A DNA stretch of 64,000 nt, taken from assembly GCA_963576565.1 (NCBI GenBank), contig OY755039.1:79110289-79174288 (forward strand), written 5' to 3'. A model generated the notes under the pieces. It had not been told where the DNA came from, did not search any database, and worked only from the letters and a program-made list of their open reading frames with translations. The DNA is from Aspidapion aeneum. Taxonomy: Eukaryota > Arthropoda > Insecta > Coleoptera > Brentidae. A program made the translations under genes and the position numbers. This document shows, one piece after another, positions 30,301 through 40,659 of the stretch (the stretch's first letter is position 1; every line of letters starts with the position of its first letter).

Positions 30301-31270
30301 CAGTGGCGTATATAGAAAAACAACACAGTTTTGGGGGCTCTGGTACAAAATAGCGCAGGACAAAAAAGCGTGGACAAAATGGCGCAGGACAAAATAGCGC
30401 AGGACAAAATAGCGCACGTCATAAATCCCAAGTCGATTTGCCCTGTCCAGCCGAAGTGGACCAGGGGCCGAGGATAGGTTAGGTTAGTGTCCCAACCTGA
30501 CCCGGTTAGGTTTATTTACAAAAAAAACTTACCTGATCTGTTCAGGCAAGTTTTTTTTTGTAAAAAACTTACCTGATCTGTTCAGGCAAGTTTTTTTTTG
30601 TAAAAAACCTAACCGGGTCAGGTTGGGATACTAACCTAACCTATCCTCGGCCCCTGGTCCACTTCGGCTGGGGCAGTTTCAGTGATAAGGTTAGGCCTTC
30701 ACTGTTTATTAAACTAACCAAGTAAGGTTAGGTTATTTTTTTAGTATCTCCGAGGATAGGTTAGGTTATTATCCCAACCTAACCGCGTCAGGTTGGGATA
30801 CTAACCTAACCTATCCTCGGCCCCTGATCCACTTCGGCTGGTGCAGTTTGAGTGATAAGGTTAGGCCTTCACTGTATATTAAACTAACCAAGTAAGGTTA
30901 GGTTATTTTTTTAGTATCTTTTTGATATCTGCGCTATTTTGTCCTGCGCTATTTTGTCCCGGGCTACTTTGTCCCGCGCTATTTTGTCCTGCGCTATTTT
31001 GTCCTGTGCTATTTTGTCCTGCGCTATTTTGTCCCGCGCTATTTTGTCCTCGCTATTTTGTCCTGCGCTATTTTGTACCAGAGCCATTTTGGGGGGGGGG
31101 GGGGGCGAGACCCCATGTGGCCGTAGTTTATGCTATTTTATGTTTGTATTCATGAAATATGTGGAAAATATCTAAAAAATCTTAGCTACGGGGGGGCCCG
31201 GGCCCCCCCCTCATATACGCCCAAAACTGTCTCGGGCCCACCCCGAAGCTTTTTTCTATATACGCCACTG
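30301..31270 (-). mobile_element. CAGTGGCGTA (hAT-like) MITE split by a nested palindrome
   Basis: It begins CAGTGGCGTATATAGAAAAA and ends with the complement TTTTTTCTATATACGCCACT plus G. The outer parts match the complete 186-bp copy at 37137-37322, mostly in reverse orientation, with runs of G and C in the interior. A foreign palindrome occupies 30336-31085. No clear target duplication is visible, and neighbouring partial copies suggest more than one insertion in this spot. Confidence 0.75.
30336..31085. mobile_element. Nested 750-bp palindromic (foldback) element
   Basis: GGCTCTGGTACAAAATAGCG at 30336 is matched by its complement ending at 31085. The arms consist of tandem GCGCAGGACAAAATA units (five on the left; about nine on the right in complement, some GCGCTATTTTGTCCC). 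The centre is a palindrome of words such as AACCTAACCTATCCTCGGCC and CCTGGTCCACTTCGGCTGG, present in several copies. The Cys/Ala/Leu-rich open frames over the right arm (30922-31175) are repeat artefacts. Confidence 0.85.
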
Positions 31271-31929
31271 ATTATGACCAAATTAGGAACCCTGGAACGC
31301 CACAGTCAGAAAGATCGGTTATAAATTTCTTAAACAGTTTGACACGCAATCACATCGTTGATTGAAAAAGTTATTCAATCAAAATTTGTAAAAATGATCT
31401 CGGCTGTGACGTCATAATTTTTTAGAAAAAATCGCCCAGCTATAAGAATTTAAGCAATTTTCAACAGGTATTTAATTATCATTTAAATTTAGAATTTTTA
31501 GAATATTCTTTACACAAGGTACCTACACTTAAAATTACCAATTCTCTAAAAAGCAATATTTTTGTACAGTTTTATTATTCAAAAATGTTTAAAGAATATT
31601 GTAGTGTTTTTTGTAGAATGTATTCATGCCATGAATATTATTAAAATATATGTGTATTTTCTAGTGCATTCCGGAATATTTTTAGCATGTTAATCTCAGA
31701 ATATTCTTGGCACGTTCATAACTGGTATATACTATGGATGAACTAAAGTGAAACATTCTCACATGGTATATGCCAAGAATATGGTATGCTGATTCCTAAA
31801 AGAAGATCCTTTACAGTATATTCAGCAGATACTTGGGATGTGAATCTTCTTTTCAAAATATGCTAAGCATATCACTAAAAGAATATTCTTTAAAGTACTT
31901 AAAAAGCATATACAAAGCATTTGAATGTT
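31271..31929. other. No gene recognised; AGAATATTCT-rich stretch
   Basis: Several copies of AGAATATTCTT or close variants (near 31490, 31688, 31880) and TATGC/GCATA words suggest degenerate repeats leading into the 141-bp satellite. No coding signal. Confidence 0.45.
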
Positions 31930-34020
31930 CTTTCAATGCTATGTGGGAAATAATGAATTCATAAAAAGTCACTTAAATGGATTGTTTTATAGCGTATTAG
32001 TATGTATTCAGATGTATTAAAAATGAATCATTTTATGTTTATTCGGTTGTATTGAGATAAAGGAAGGAATTAAAAAGTATTCATTGGTATAAATAATGAT
32101 TAAATAAAAAGGTATTTAATTGTTTTGCTTTAAAGGGTATAACTATGTATTCAAATACATAGAAAATGAATACTTGAAAAGTGCATTTAATTGTATTGAT
32201 AAAGGAAGGTATTGAAAAGTATTCAACGGGATAAATAATGAATTTATAAAAAGTCATTTAAATGGATTATTCCATAGCGTATTAGTATGTATTGAAATGT
32301 ATTAAAAATGAATCCTTCTATGTTTATTCGGTTGCATTGAGAAAGGAAGGAATTAAAAAGTATTCATTGGTATAAATAATGATTACATAAAAAGGTATTT
32401 AATTGGATTGTTTTAAAGAGTATAAATATGTATTCAAATATATAGAAAATGAATACCTGAAAAGTTCATTCAATTGTATTGGTAAAGGAAGGTATTGAAA
32501 AGTATTCAACGGTATAAATAATGAATTCATAAAAAGTTATTTAAATGGATTGTTTTATAGCGTATTAGTATGTATTCAGATGTATTAAAAATGAATCCTT
32601 TTATGTTTATTCGGTTGTATTGAGAATGGAAGGAATTAAAATGTATTCATTGGTATAAATAATGATTACATAAAAAGATATTTAATTGGATTGCTTTAAA
32701 GTGTATAAATATGTATTCAAATATATAGAAAATGAAAACTTGAAAAGTTCATTCAATTGTATTGATAAAGGAAGGTATTGAAAAGTATTCAACGGGATAA
32801 ATAATGAATTCATAAAAAATCATTTAAATGGATTATTCCATAGCGTATTAGTATGTATTCAAATGTATTAAAAATGAATCCTTGTATGTTTATTCGGTTG
32901 TATTGAGAAAGGATGAAATTAAAAAGTATTCGTTGGTATAAATAATGATTACATAAAAAGGTATTTAATTGGATTGCTTTAAAGAGTATAAATATGTATT
33001 CAAATATATAGAAAATGAATACTTGAAAAGTTCATTCAATTGTATTGATAAAGGAAGGTATTAAAAAGTATTCAACAGGATAAATAATGAATTCATAAAA
33101 AGTCATTTAAATGGATTGTTCTATAGCGTATTAGTATGTATTCAAATGTAATAAAAATGAATCCTTCTATGTTTATTCGGTTGCATTGAGAAAGAAAGGA
33201 ATTAAAAAGTCTTCATTGGTATAAATAATGATTACATAAAAAGGTATTTAATTGGATTGCTGTAAAGGATATAAATATGTATTCAAATATATAGAAAATT
33301 AATACTTGAAAAGTTCATTCAATTGTATTGATAAAGAAAGGTATTAAAAAGTATTCAACAGGATAAATAATGAATTCATAAAAAGTCATTTAAATGGATT
33401 GTTCTATAACTTATTAGTATGTATTCAAATGTATTAAAAATGAATCCTTCTATGTTTATTCGGTTGTATTGAGAAGGGAAGGAATTAAAAAGTATTCATT
33501 GGTATAAATAATGATTACATAAAAAGGTATATAATTGGATTGCTTTAAAGAGTATAAATATGTATTCAAATATATAGAAAATGAATACTTGAAAAGTTCA
33601 TTCAATTGTATTGATAAAGGAAGGTATTGAAAAGTATTCAACGGGATAAATAATGAATTCATATAAAGTCATTTAAATGGATTGTTCTATAGCGTATTAG
33701 TATGTATTCAGATGTATTAAAAATGAATCCTTCTATGTTTATTCGGTTGTATTGAGAATGGAAGGAATTAAAAAGTATTCATTGGTATAAATAATGATTA
33801 CATAAAAAGGTATTTAATTGGATTGCTTTAAAGTGTATAAATATGTATTCAAATATATAGAAAATGAATACTTGAAAAGTCATTCAATTGTATTGATAAA
33901 GGAAGGTATTGAAAAGTATTCAACAGTATAAATAATGAATTCATAAAAAGTCATTTAAATGGATAGGTTTCAAAAGATATTGAGAAGTATTTAAATGTAT
34001 AAAAAATGAATTCAGAATTT
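31930..34020 (+). repeat. 141-bp satellite in a 283-bp two-monomer higher-order repeat
   Basis: Two monomer types alternate. One carries ATAGCGTATTAGTATGTATT and CTATGTTTATTCGG; the other carries GAGTATAAATATGTATTC and TTGAATACTTG-like words. The first marker recurs at about 31990, 32276, 32556, 32841, 33125, 33407 and 33690, spacing about 283 bp. About fifteen monomers are present. Read in reverse complement, phrases such as GAATACTTTTCAATACCTTC resemble GAATACATTTTAATACCTTC of the 235-bp array, so the two arrays may be distantly related in inverted orientation. Confidence 0.9.
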
Positions 34021-34184
34021 GGTATATACATGTAACCAAAACAGTTTTGGATAAAAAAGTAATGGTTGGAATAAATTCTGAATACCTATCCTCTGCTCAG
34101 GGAATTGAGCAGGATACATAGTTATTAAAAGGTATAAAAACTGAATACTTTTTAATGCCATTGAATCCATTATTTTTTATAGGG

Positions 34185-36721
34185 TGGTCACAATATAAGC
34201 ATAATAGCAGCCTACGCACCATCAAATGATGAAACGGTACCTATAAAACAAATGTTCTTCGACCAACTTGATGAGACTATCAGTAAAATCGGCAATACCA
34301 GGGAAATAATTATGCTTGGCGATTTTAATAGTCGAACTGGTAGACAAAGCCAAAGCAAAGTGGTAGGACCATTTGGAGAGGAAGTAACAAATGATAATGG
34401 CTTGAGACTGATACAATTGTGTGAAACCCATAATATAAAAATAAATAATGGTTTTTTTAAACATAAGGATATTCATCGGTATACCTGGATTCAGCCAACA
34501 AGAAATCTTAGATCAATCATTATGCTATAAGTGGACAACACTCGGAACTAAAGTGGTATGATGTGCGCACACTTCGTGGTGTTACCTGTGGATCTGACCA
34601 CCATCTGGTAAAAGCAAAAATATTATTCCCTGTAAGAAAAACAAATAAGGACGAAAGTATTAGAGAAAATGAAAATCTAGAACGCATCGAAGACAATCAA
34701 AAATACAACTTTAGAAGTCTAGAAATCGAATGTACTCAAAGATTGTATCAGAACCGATTAGATCAAAAATTAATAAACACAGATCACTCATTTGAAGAGA
34801 TATATACAAACATAGTAAAAAGCTTGATGGAAGCAAGCAAAGAAGCTGTTGGATACCAAGATAATAGAAATAACAATAAGATGTGGTGGACGGAAGAAAT
34901 ACAGGAAACGGTCAAGGAGAAAAAACGCACATACTTGAAATGGCTCAGTACTAAAGAGCAAAGAGACCTAGAAATCTACAGGCATACCAGAAGACAGCCA
35001 AGAAATTTGATACGCACAGAAAATAATGAAATGTTCGAGCGCAAATGCCACGATATAAATAAACACGTAGGAGGTAGGCAGAGTTCTGTAGTATGGAAAT
35101 TCATTTCTACAGTAAAAAACCCAACAAAAGAAAAAGTAAACATCCAGATCATCAAACCAGAACAATGGACAGAACACTATAAGGGACTGCTGCAGGAGAG
35201 GAGACCCGAATATCTGGCAGCCTCTCCGTGGAGAGACATAGAAGTACATGGAGAGGAAGTAATCATCCAGAAAGAAATAATAAGGAATAGTATTAAAAAG
35301 CTTAAATCCGGAGAAGCTAGCGGACCTGGGGGAATATATGCTAAAATGCTCAAATACGGATCAGAGAAACTACTCGAAAATCTCACATATATTATCAATC
35401 AATGCATAAACGGACATCCAGTACCTGATGATTGGAAAATTGCATTCATATCCTCAATACTTAAAAAAAGGAAACAAGCTGGATTGCAACAATTACAGAG
35501 GAATTTCAGTAACCAGTACTCTAAGTAGATTGTACGGTAGGATTCTTAGAGATCTAATAGAGAATGATTTTCATGAACAAGAAGAAGAAGAGCAAAGTGG
35601 GTTTCGTGCAGGAAGATCTTGTAGTGATAATGTTTTGTCTTAAACAAGTAATTAAGAAAAGGAGCGCCAGAAGTATAGAGACTCATGTTACCTTTGTGGA
35701 CCTACGAAAAGCATATGATACCGTTCCAGTAGAAAAATTATGGACAATGTTAGAGCAGAATAATATCAATCATACATACATAAAAGCGATAAAAGAACTA
35801 TATAAACGGTCAATTGGAAATCGACTTTCAAAAGAATTCCTGGTAACGAAAGGCTAAAGACAGGGATGTTGTATCTCTCCAACTCTTTTAGTACACGGCA
35901 TGGGAATACAACTTAACGACCGATTTACCATATACACACTACAGTTTGGTGAAGACCAGGTAATTGTAGCTAATGATAAAGAAGACATGGAGTATATGAT
36001 GAGAAAGTTAACGGAAGAATACCAAAAGTGGGGGTTAACATTGGAACGTGGACAAGACACAGTACTTATGTATTGGAAACGAATCAAGTGAATTAGAACT
36101 AGAAAATGGACAAACAATATGTCCATGTAATGAGTATGTATACTTGGGTGTCACATTTGATAAGACGGGAACAGACTGTAAAGAACTAGAAAAAAGAATA
36201 GTAAAAGCAAAAAAGGTTATTGGTTGTCTTAACAGTATTTTATGGAGTAGAGAGATAAAAAAGAATGTAAAATTTAACATATATGAAACAATGGTGAAAA
36301 GCACGCTGTTGTATGGAATAGAGAGACTTGTCGCGTAACAGAAAAATACAAAGCAAAAACGAAAAGTGTCGAAATGGATGCAATAAGAAGATCAATGAGA
36401 ATATCTAGAACAGATCATATAAGAAATGTGATCATAAAAGAAAGAATGGGAATCGAGGGAAGCATAACGGATGACATCACTAAAAAGCAACTGATATGGT
36501 ACGGCCATGTACAACGGATGAGCGACGAAAGATTACCAAAGCAGGTCCTAGAATGGCAACCAATAGGGCGCAGAAAAAGAGGGCGTCCTAAACTGGAATA
36601 GCAACAGTCAATCCAAAAATCAATGAGTCAAAAAAACCTCACGGAAGATGACTGTCAGGATCGAAGGAGGTGGAGAATAGGCGTCGGACAACGCAGAAAA
36701 ACGTTCTAAACCGACGTAGTA
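34185..36721 (+). pseudogene. RTE-type LINE, 3' part: rest of endonuclease, reverse transcriptase, C-terminus
   Basis: The endonuclease resumes at GHNISIIAAYAPSNDE, with GDFNSRTG (34318-34341) and the later SDHH box (about 34596), both catalytic features of this nuclease family. The RT follows: SGEASGPGGIYAKMLKYG, NYRGISVTSTLSRLYGRI, FVDLRKAYDTVPVEKLW (motif A Asp present), then the position of the YADD box reads FGEDQVIVA, so a catalytic Asp is lost. The C-terminal region has QLIWYGHVQRMSD and RRKRGRPKLE. At least five frame changes or stops (near 34530, 35528, 35643, 35857, 36091, 36338) show decay. Together with 20104-20901 the element is 3,335 bp, normal for RTE. Ends exactly at the 13-bp target duplication. 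Confidence 0.9.
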
Positions 36722-36734
36722 GTAAATATATGTA
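36722..36734 (+). repeat. Right target-site duplication of the RTE element
   Basis: GTAAATATATGTA, identical to 20091-20103. Confidence 0.85.
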
Positions 36735-37136
36735 AAATCCGTCTAAAGAGCCATTATGCTTCTTGGACATTATCACTTTCAACACCCTGTATTTCAAAAA
36801 CTGATTATTAATTTGGGTTCGGCCCAACTTTTAATAAGAAAGGATCAGTCTACAACATACCAAAATTTCATGAAGTTTGACGGCTTACAGAAATCCCATA
36901 AGAGGTGTGCCTGATCTTTTGTTAAATTTTAACGTTATTGGAAAACACAGTTTTTCGAAAAATAATTTATTATTAAACAATATCAAAAATGGATTTACAT
37001 TCTTTTTCAATTAAGGCACATCGGCATCGACTAAACTGTTATAGGCCGGCGGTCAGGGAGGGCCGGGGGCACGCTTCGCTTAATATAACGGATTCGTCAA
37101 AAGAAAACCGGAGAAAATGTTTTTTGTTATAACTAT
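36735..37136. other. No gene recognised; CACCCTGTA-type dispersed repeat
   Basis: TATCACTTTCAACACCCTGT at about 36768 and the following 130 bases are related to 19895-20030, on the other side of the LINE. No coding signal. Confidence 0.6.
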
Positions 37137-37322
37137 CAGTGGCGTATATATGGGGGGCCTGCCCCCCCCCCCCCCCGTGAAACTAAGATTTTTTTTGAAT
37201 ATTTTCCACATATTTCCTGAATACAAACATAAAATAGCATAAAATACAGCCTCATGAGGTCTCGGGCCCCCCCCAAAACTGTCTCGGGCCCACCCCGAAA
37301 CATTTTTCTATATACGCCACTG
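37137..37322. mobile_element. 186-bp hAT-like MITE with 8-bp target duplication
   Basis: CAGTGGCGTATATA at the left end and TATATACGCCACTG at the right. ATAACTAT flanks both ends (37129-37136 and 37323-37330), an 8-bp duplication characteristic of hAT elements. The interior has runs of G and C and the motif GTCTCGGGCCCACCCCGAAA. Complete and recent-looking; a rearranged copy is at 30301-31270. Confidence 0.93.
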
Positions 37323-38735
37323 ATAACTATTATTGGAACAAATTATACTTTGCAGGAAATTAATAAAAAATATTGTTTTGCTTGCGTTATACGATTGCCA
37401 TCTCAATTCTTTCTGCATTAATTTTCTCACATAAATTTAGTTTTGCAGAACCGATTTTAATAAAGTAAAATGCATCATGGTAAGGATGAATTGCTTTTTA
37501 AAGACCATTATCAAACTTTTTAGTTATTTTAAAATTCAAGAAGGCGGACTGAATTATACTTAACCAGGGCCGTAGCTACAGGGGGGGCCGACCAGGGCTG
37601 ACCTCTGGTATAAAATCTGGCTACGACTCTGCCCTTAACAGACCAGTGGCAGCTCGCTTAATGACGCAGATAAACCGCTGCTTCACCTCTTCTTTCCAGA
37701 CTGAATATAATAATCTAAGAATCTAAGACAGGACAAAAAATTAAAAATCGGAGCCGCGCCGCGTCAGCAAACACGAACGAGCGCTTGGTCACCTTATTAC
37801 CTATTAACCGATAAAAAACCGAGAGCGTTTTCACCGCAGACTCTGTACGGGCCCAGCGTACAGACAATCATTGTAGAAGCAATTTTTGTTTTTCGTTCGC
37901 ATGTGTCTACACGAAATACCGCGGGGTGAAGGCGTCCATGGTTGGGTTGGTTGGCATGACAACGTCGCATGCTTAGGCACGGCCAAGAAACAGGTATTGA
38001 ACCTGCGTACATTATTGAAATAATGCCCGGCTTATTGTTTACATTCGGTTCTGCTTCGGTTTTAATTTTAATTATTTTGCACAATGTGTACGATGCAGTT
38101 TGTCTTTTACTGGAAAATCCGTATTCGAGGTGGAACGACGATGACAAAAAAGACTTTTTGAACTCTGAAAAGCGTACATTCGACGTTTTAAATTTAAGGA
38201 CGTTCCCTTAATTCATTATAACTGAACCGATTTCAATAAAATAAAAAGCATCATAGTAAAGATCCATTGCTTTTTAGAGATAACTATTGAAATTTTTCGC
38301 TGTCTCTAAATCCAATATGGAAGACTAACTCGAATTTTACCCTATTTTTCTTATGTTGAGAAATTTTTGGATCCTTTTTTATAACATTTTTGTAAATGGT
38401 CTAGGTTCACCACGTAGAACAAGGTGCTATTCATTAAAATCGCCTCAGTAGTTCTCAAAACATTAGTGTTTGTTTTAACGATTTGTTTGGAGTTTAAGAT
38501 GGCGAAAATGTCCACTAGTTTTTATTTATTGAACAATCAATTCTCACGGGGAATGCTTTTTATTCCGTTGAAATAATTTATGAGAAACTAAATGCAGAAC
38601 GAATTAGCAAGGCAATCACAGAGCCTGTAAAACAATGGATGAAACGAAAGTTATTAGTTATTTCGGGAACCTTTAAACTGATTTTAATGATCCGTACCTC
38701 GTTGCAAATTTTTAGTTTTTGACTTCTGAAATTTT
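37323..38735. other. No gene recognised
   Basis: Open frames overlap on opposite strands at 37797-38147 (minus, 116 codons) and 37969-38211 (plus, 80 codons) in a locally less AT-rich segment (GCCGCGCCGCGTCAGC near 37753), but neither shows a recognisable domain or splice structure. It could be a fragment of a host gene or of an unknown element; I do not call it. Confidence 0.4.
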
Positions 38736-39162
38736 AAATCTACAGGGAAACCAGAAGACAGCTAAGAAATCTGCGCACGGAAAAAAATTAAATGTTCGAG
38801 TGCAAATGTCACGCTATATATACATATGTACGAGGTAGGCAGAGTTCTGAATTATGGAAATTCATTTCTACATTGAACCAACATCAGAGAAACTACTAGA
38901 AAATCTCACATATATTATCAATTAATGCATAAACGGACATTCAGTGCCTGATGATTAAAGAATTGCATTTATATACTCAAGACATAAAAATGGAAACAAT
39001 GACAAGCAATAGGGCGCAGAAAAAGAGCCTGTACTAAACTGTAATGGCAACAGTCAATCTAAAGATCAAAAAAAACCTGACCGAGATTGTCAGAATCAGA
39101 AAAAGATGGAGTATAGGCGTCGGACAACGTAGAAAAACGTCCTGAACCAACATAGTAGTCGT
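38736..39162 (+). pseudogene. Second RTE fragment, 5' truncated and internally deleted
   Basis: It starts at AAATCTACAGG..CCAGAAGACAGC, corresponding to about 34973 of the larger copy, follows it to GATGATT.AAGAATTGCATT (about 35450), then jumps to GGGCGCAGAAAAAGAG (about 36567) and the 3' end GACAACGTAGAAAAACGTCC. About 1.1 kb is therefore deleted. Many substitutions and stops; non-functional. Confidence 0.85.
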
Positions 39163-39696
39163 ACGAATTTTAACTGTGCTATGCATCGACCCTCCCTAAC
39201 ACAAAATTCGGGCGCCTGTGTAAACAAATAGGCAATAAATTAAAGAAAAACAAAATAAAATCGAAACTTTAATGTGCAAAGGGTGTTTCGAATTGTGCTC
39301 GTTGAATTCAAAGCCAATTATTGTTTTTAATTGAAACAATTGAATTAAAACGATTTAGTTTTGACTATTGCAATTTAAAACTAAAAAATTTACAGAATTA
39401 AAAATTAAAAATATAAAATGACTTGACTTATATAAATATAATTTTTTCAAAATTAAATTTATTAAACAATTCATTTATTCATCTTGTTGGATCCTATAGT
39501 CCACAGTACTCCGGTCTATAATAATTATTTATTAAGTAGCTTAAAGCTCAACGCGAATTGGTTCCGAGTCTCGAATTCGATACATTACGCCGCGTCGACG
39601 AGACGTCCCGAAGCTATCGGCTGCTGTCGGCCGCTAGCCACTCTGTTTATTTTGCATTGGGTTAAATATAAAATCGGGCCCTTATAGTTTATCATA
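39163..39696. other. No gene recognised
   Basis: AT-rich sequence, with a more GC-rich patch near 39590-39635 (CGCCGCGTCGACGAGACGTC). No domain or repeat recognised. Confidence 0.4.
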
Positions 39697-40503
39697 AAGG
39701 ACAAATAAAAAATCGTCTAAGATCATAAAGGCAATTATTAATAACCGGACATTATTAAAAACGTCATTCTTAAAAACAAGACCAGAGCAAAATCAAAGTT
39801 CTGTATAACGTCTTTTATCAAAACCGGACAAAATTACAAAGGACAAAATCATAAAAAGGGCCTAGCTTGTGACGTTCATCTAAAGAAGAGCGGTTCTGAT
39901 ATTGCTATGCAATTGAAGCGTCCTTCACTGCAATTTCTTTGATGCTATGCCTAAAGAAAACGCCGTATCTACATAGGGATTGCTATATTACATACGAGAT
40001 ACCGCATCTTTAAAAAGGTGAGGCATTGGATCCTAGGTTAGGATTCATCTGCAGTTAATTGACCAAGAAGTTCGGTTCGATTCGGTAAACACGGATTTCG
40101 ACCTCTCGAAAGAAGGATAGGTGAGCTAATTAAAGGGAAAAAACAGACATTTTAATTTGTTTTATGTATTTTTGGGTCCAAAAACAACAATATTATTTGA
40201 TCCCTTTTAAATTTGACCCCAAACTTTCATGAGACCGATTTGTATGAGAGGAATAGAGACGGAAACAGTATTCATGATAACAAAGGAGATACATATATAT
40301 GAGAGTTGCTCATGCTAGGCCCGGCTCCTTTTTATGATTTTGTCCTTTTCGATTTTCTCCGGTTTTGATCAAATTTTTGATTTAGACTAAACTTCGATTT
40401 TGTTCTTGTCTTGATGAATGGCGTTTTTGTATAATCACAAGTCATTAAGAATTCCGATTTTGTATAATCTCCTGTTATTAAGAATTCCGTTTTTGACATT
40501 GGA
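39697..40503. mobile_element. Foldback element, arms about 180 bp (ACCGGACAAAATTAC-type repeats)
   Basis: 39697-39866 ends GGACAAAATCATAAAAAGGG then CCTAGC, and 40314-40503 begins GCTAGGCC..CCTTTTTATGATTTTGTCC, the complement. Both arms are made of imperfect repeats of about 20 bp (ATCAAAACCGGACAAAAT and relatives). The spacer of about 450 bp has no gene. Confidence 0.8.
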
Positions 40504-40659
40504 CTGTTTACACAGTCATTACTTTTTGAAATAAATAAAGAACATTTATTACATGCGTGCACAAGTTTTATTATTAATTCCACTGATGTCGGACGAACTT
40601 TTAATTAAAAATGTCTTGAAATATGGTGGTCATTTTTTTCTCTAAAATAAAAAATTCAA

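Larger units (their letters stand above)
20902..34184. mobile_element. 13.3-kb element with inverted ends and subterminal satellite arrays
   Basis: The left end is CCCTATAAAAAAAAATGGAT at 20902 and the right end is its complement with one mismatch, ATCCATTATTTTTTATAGGG, ending at 34184. Precisely at these points the LINE endonuclease frame stops (KML at 20900) and resumes (GHNISIIAAYAP from about 34186), so the borders are set independently by the host LINE. Inside are a 235-bp satellite with three-monomer order (21.0-26.1 kb), a nested 2.4-kb transposon, unique sequence, nested MITEs and a 141-bp satellite (31.9-34.0 kb). No transposase-like frame is seen. No target duplication is evident. 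Best description: giant non-autonomous foldback-like element; superfamily unknown. Confidence 0.82.

Noticed and set aside
30470..30910. Telomere-like TTAGG/CCTAA words
   Set aside because: Only isolated AACCTAACCTATCC words inside a palindrome; no tandem TTAGG run, so no interstitial telomere call.
30922..31175. CRISPR-like array of short regular repeats (GCGCTATTTTGTCC)
   Set aside because: The units are contiguous without unique spacers and form one arm of a palindrome in eukaryotic DNA.
31486..31930. AGAATATTCT words resembling heat-shock elements
   Set aside because: They sit in a gene-free repeat-like stretch and fit AT-rich repeat decay as well as regulation.
37797..38211. Overlapping 116- and 80-codon frames on opposite strands
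   Set aside because: No recognisable domain, no splice signals, no second copy; cannot be supported as a gene.
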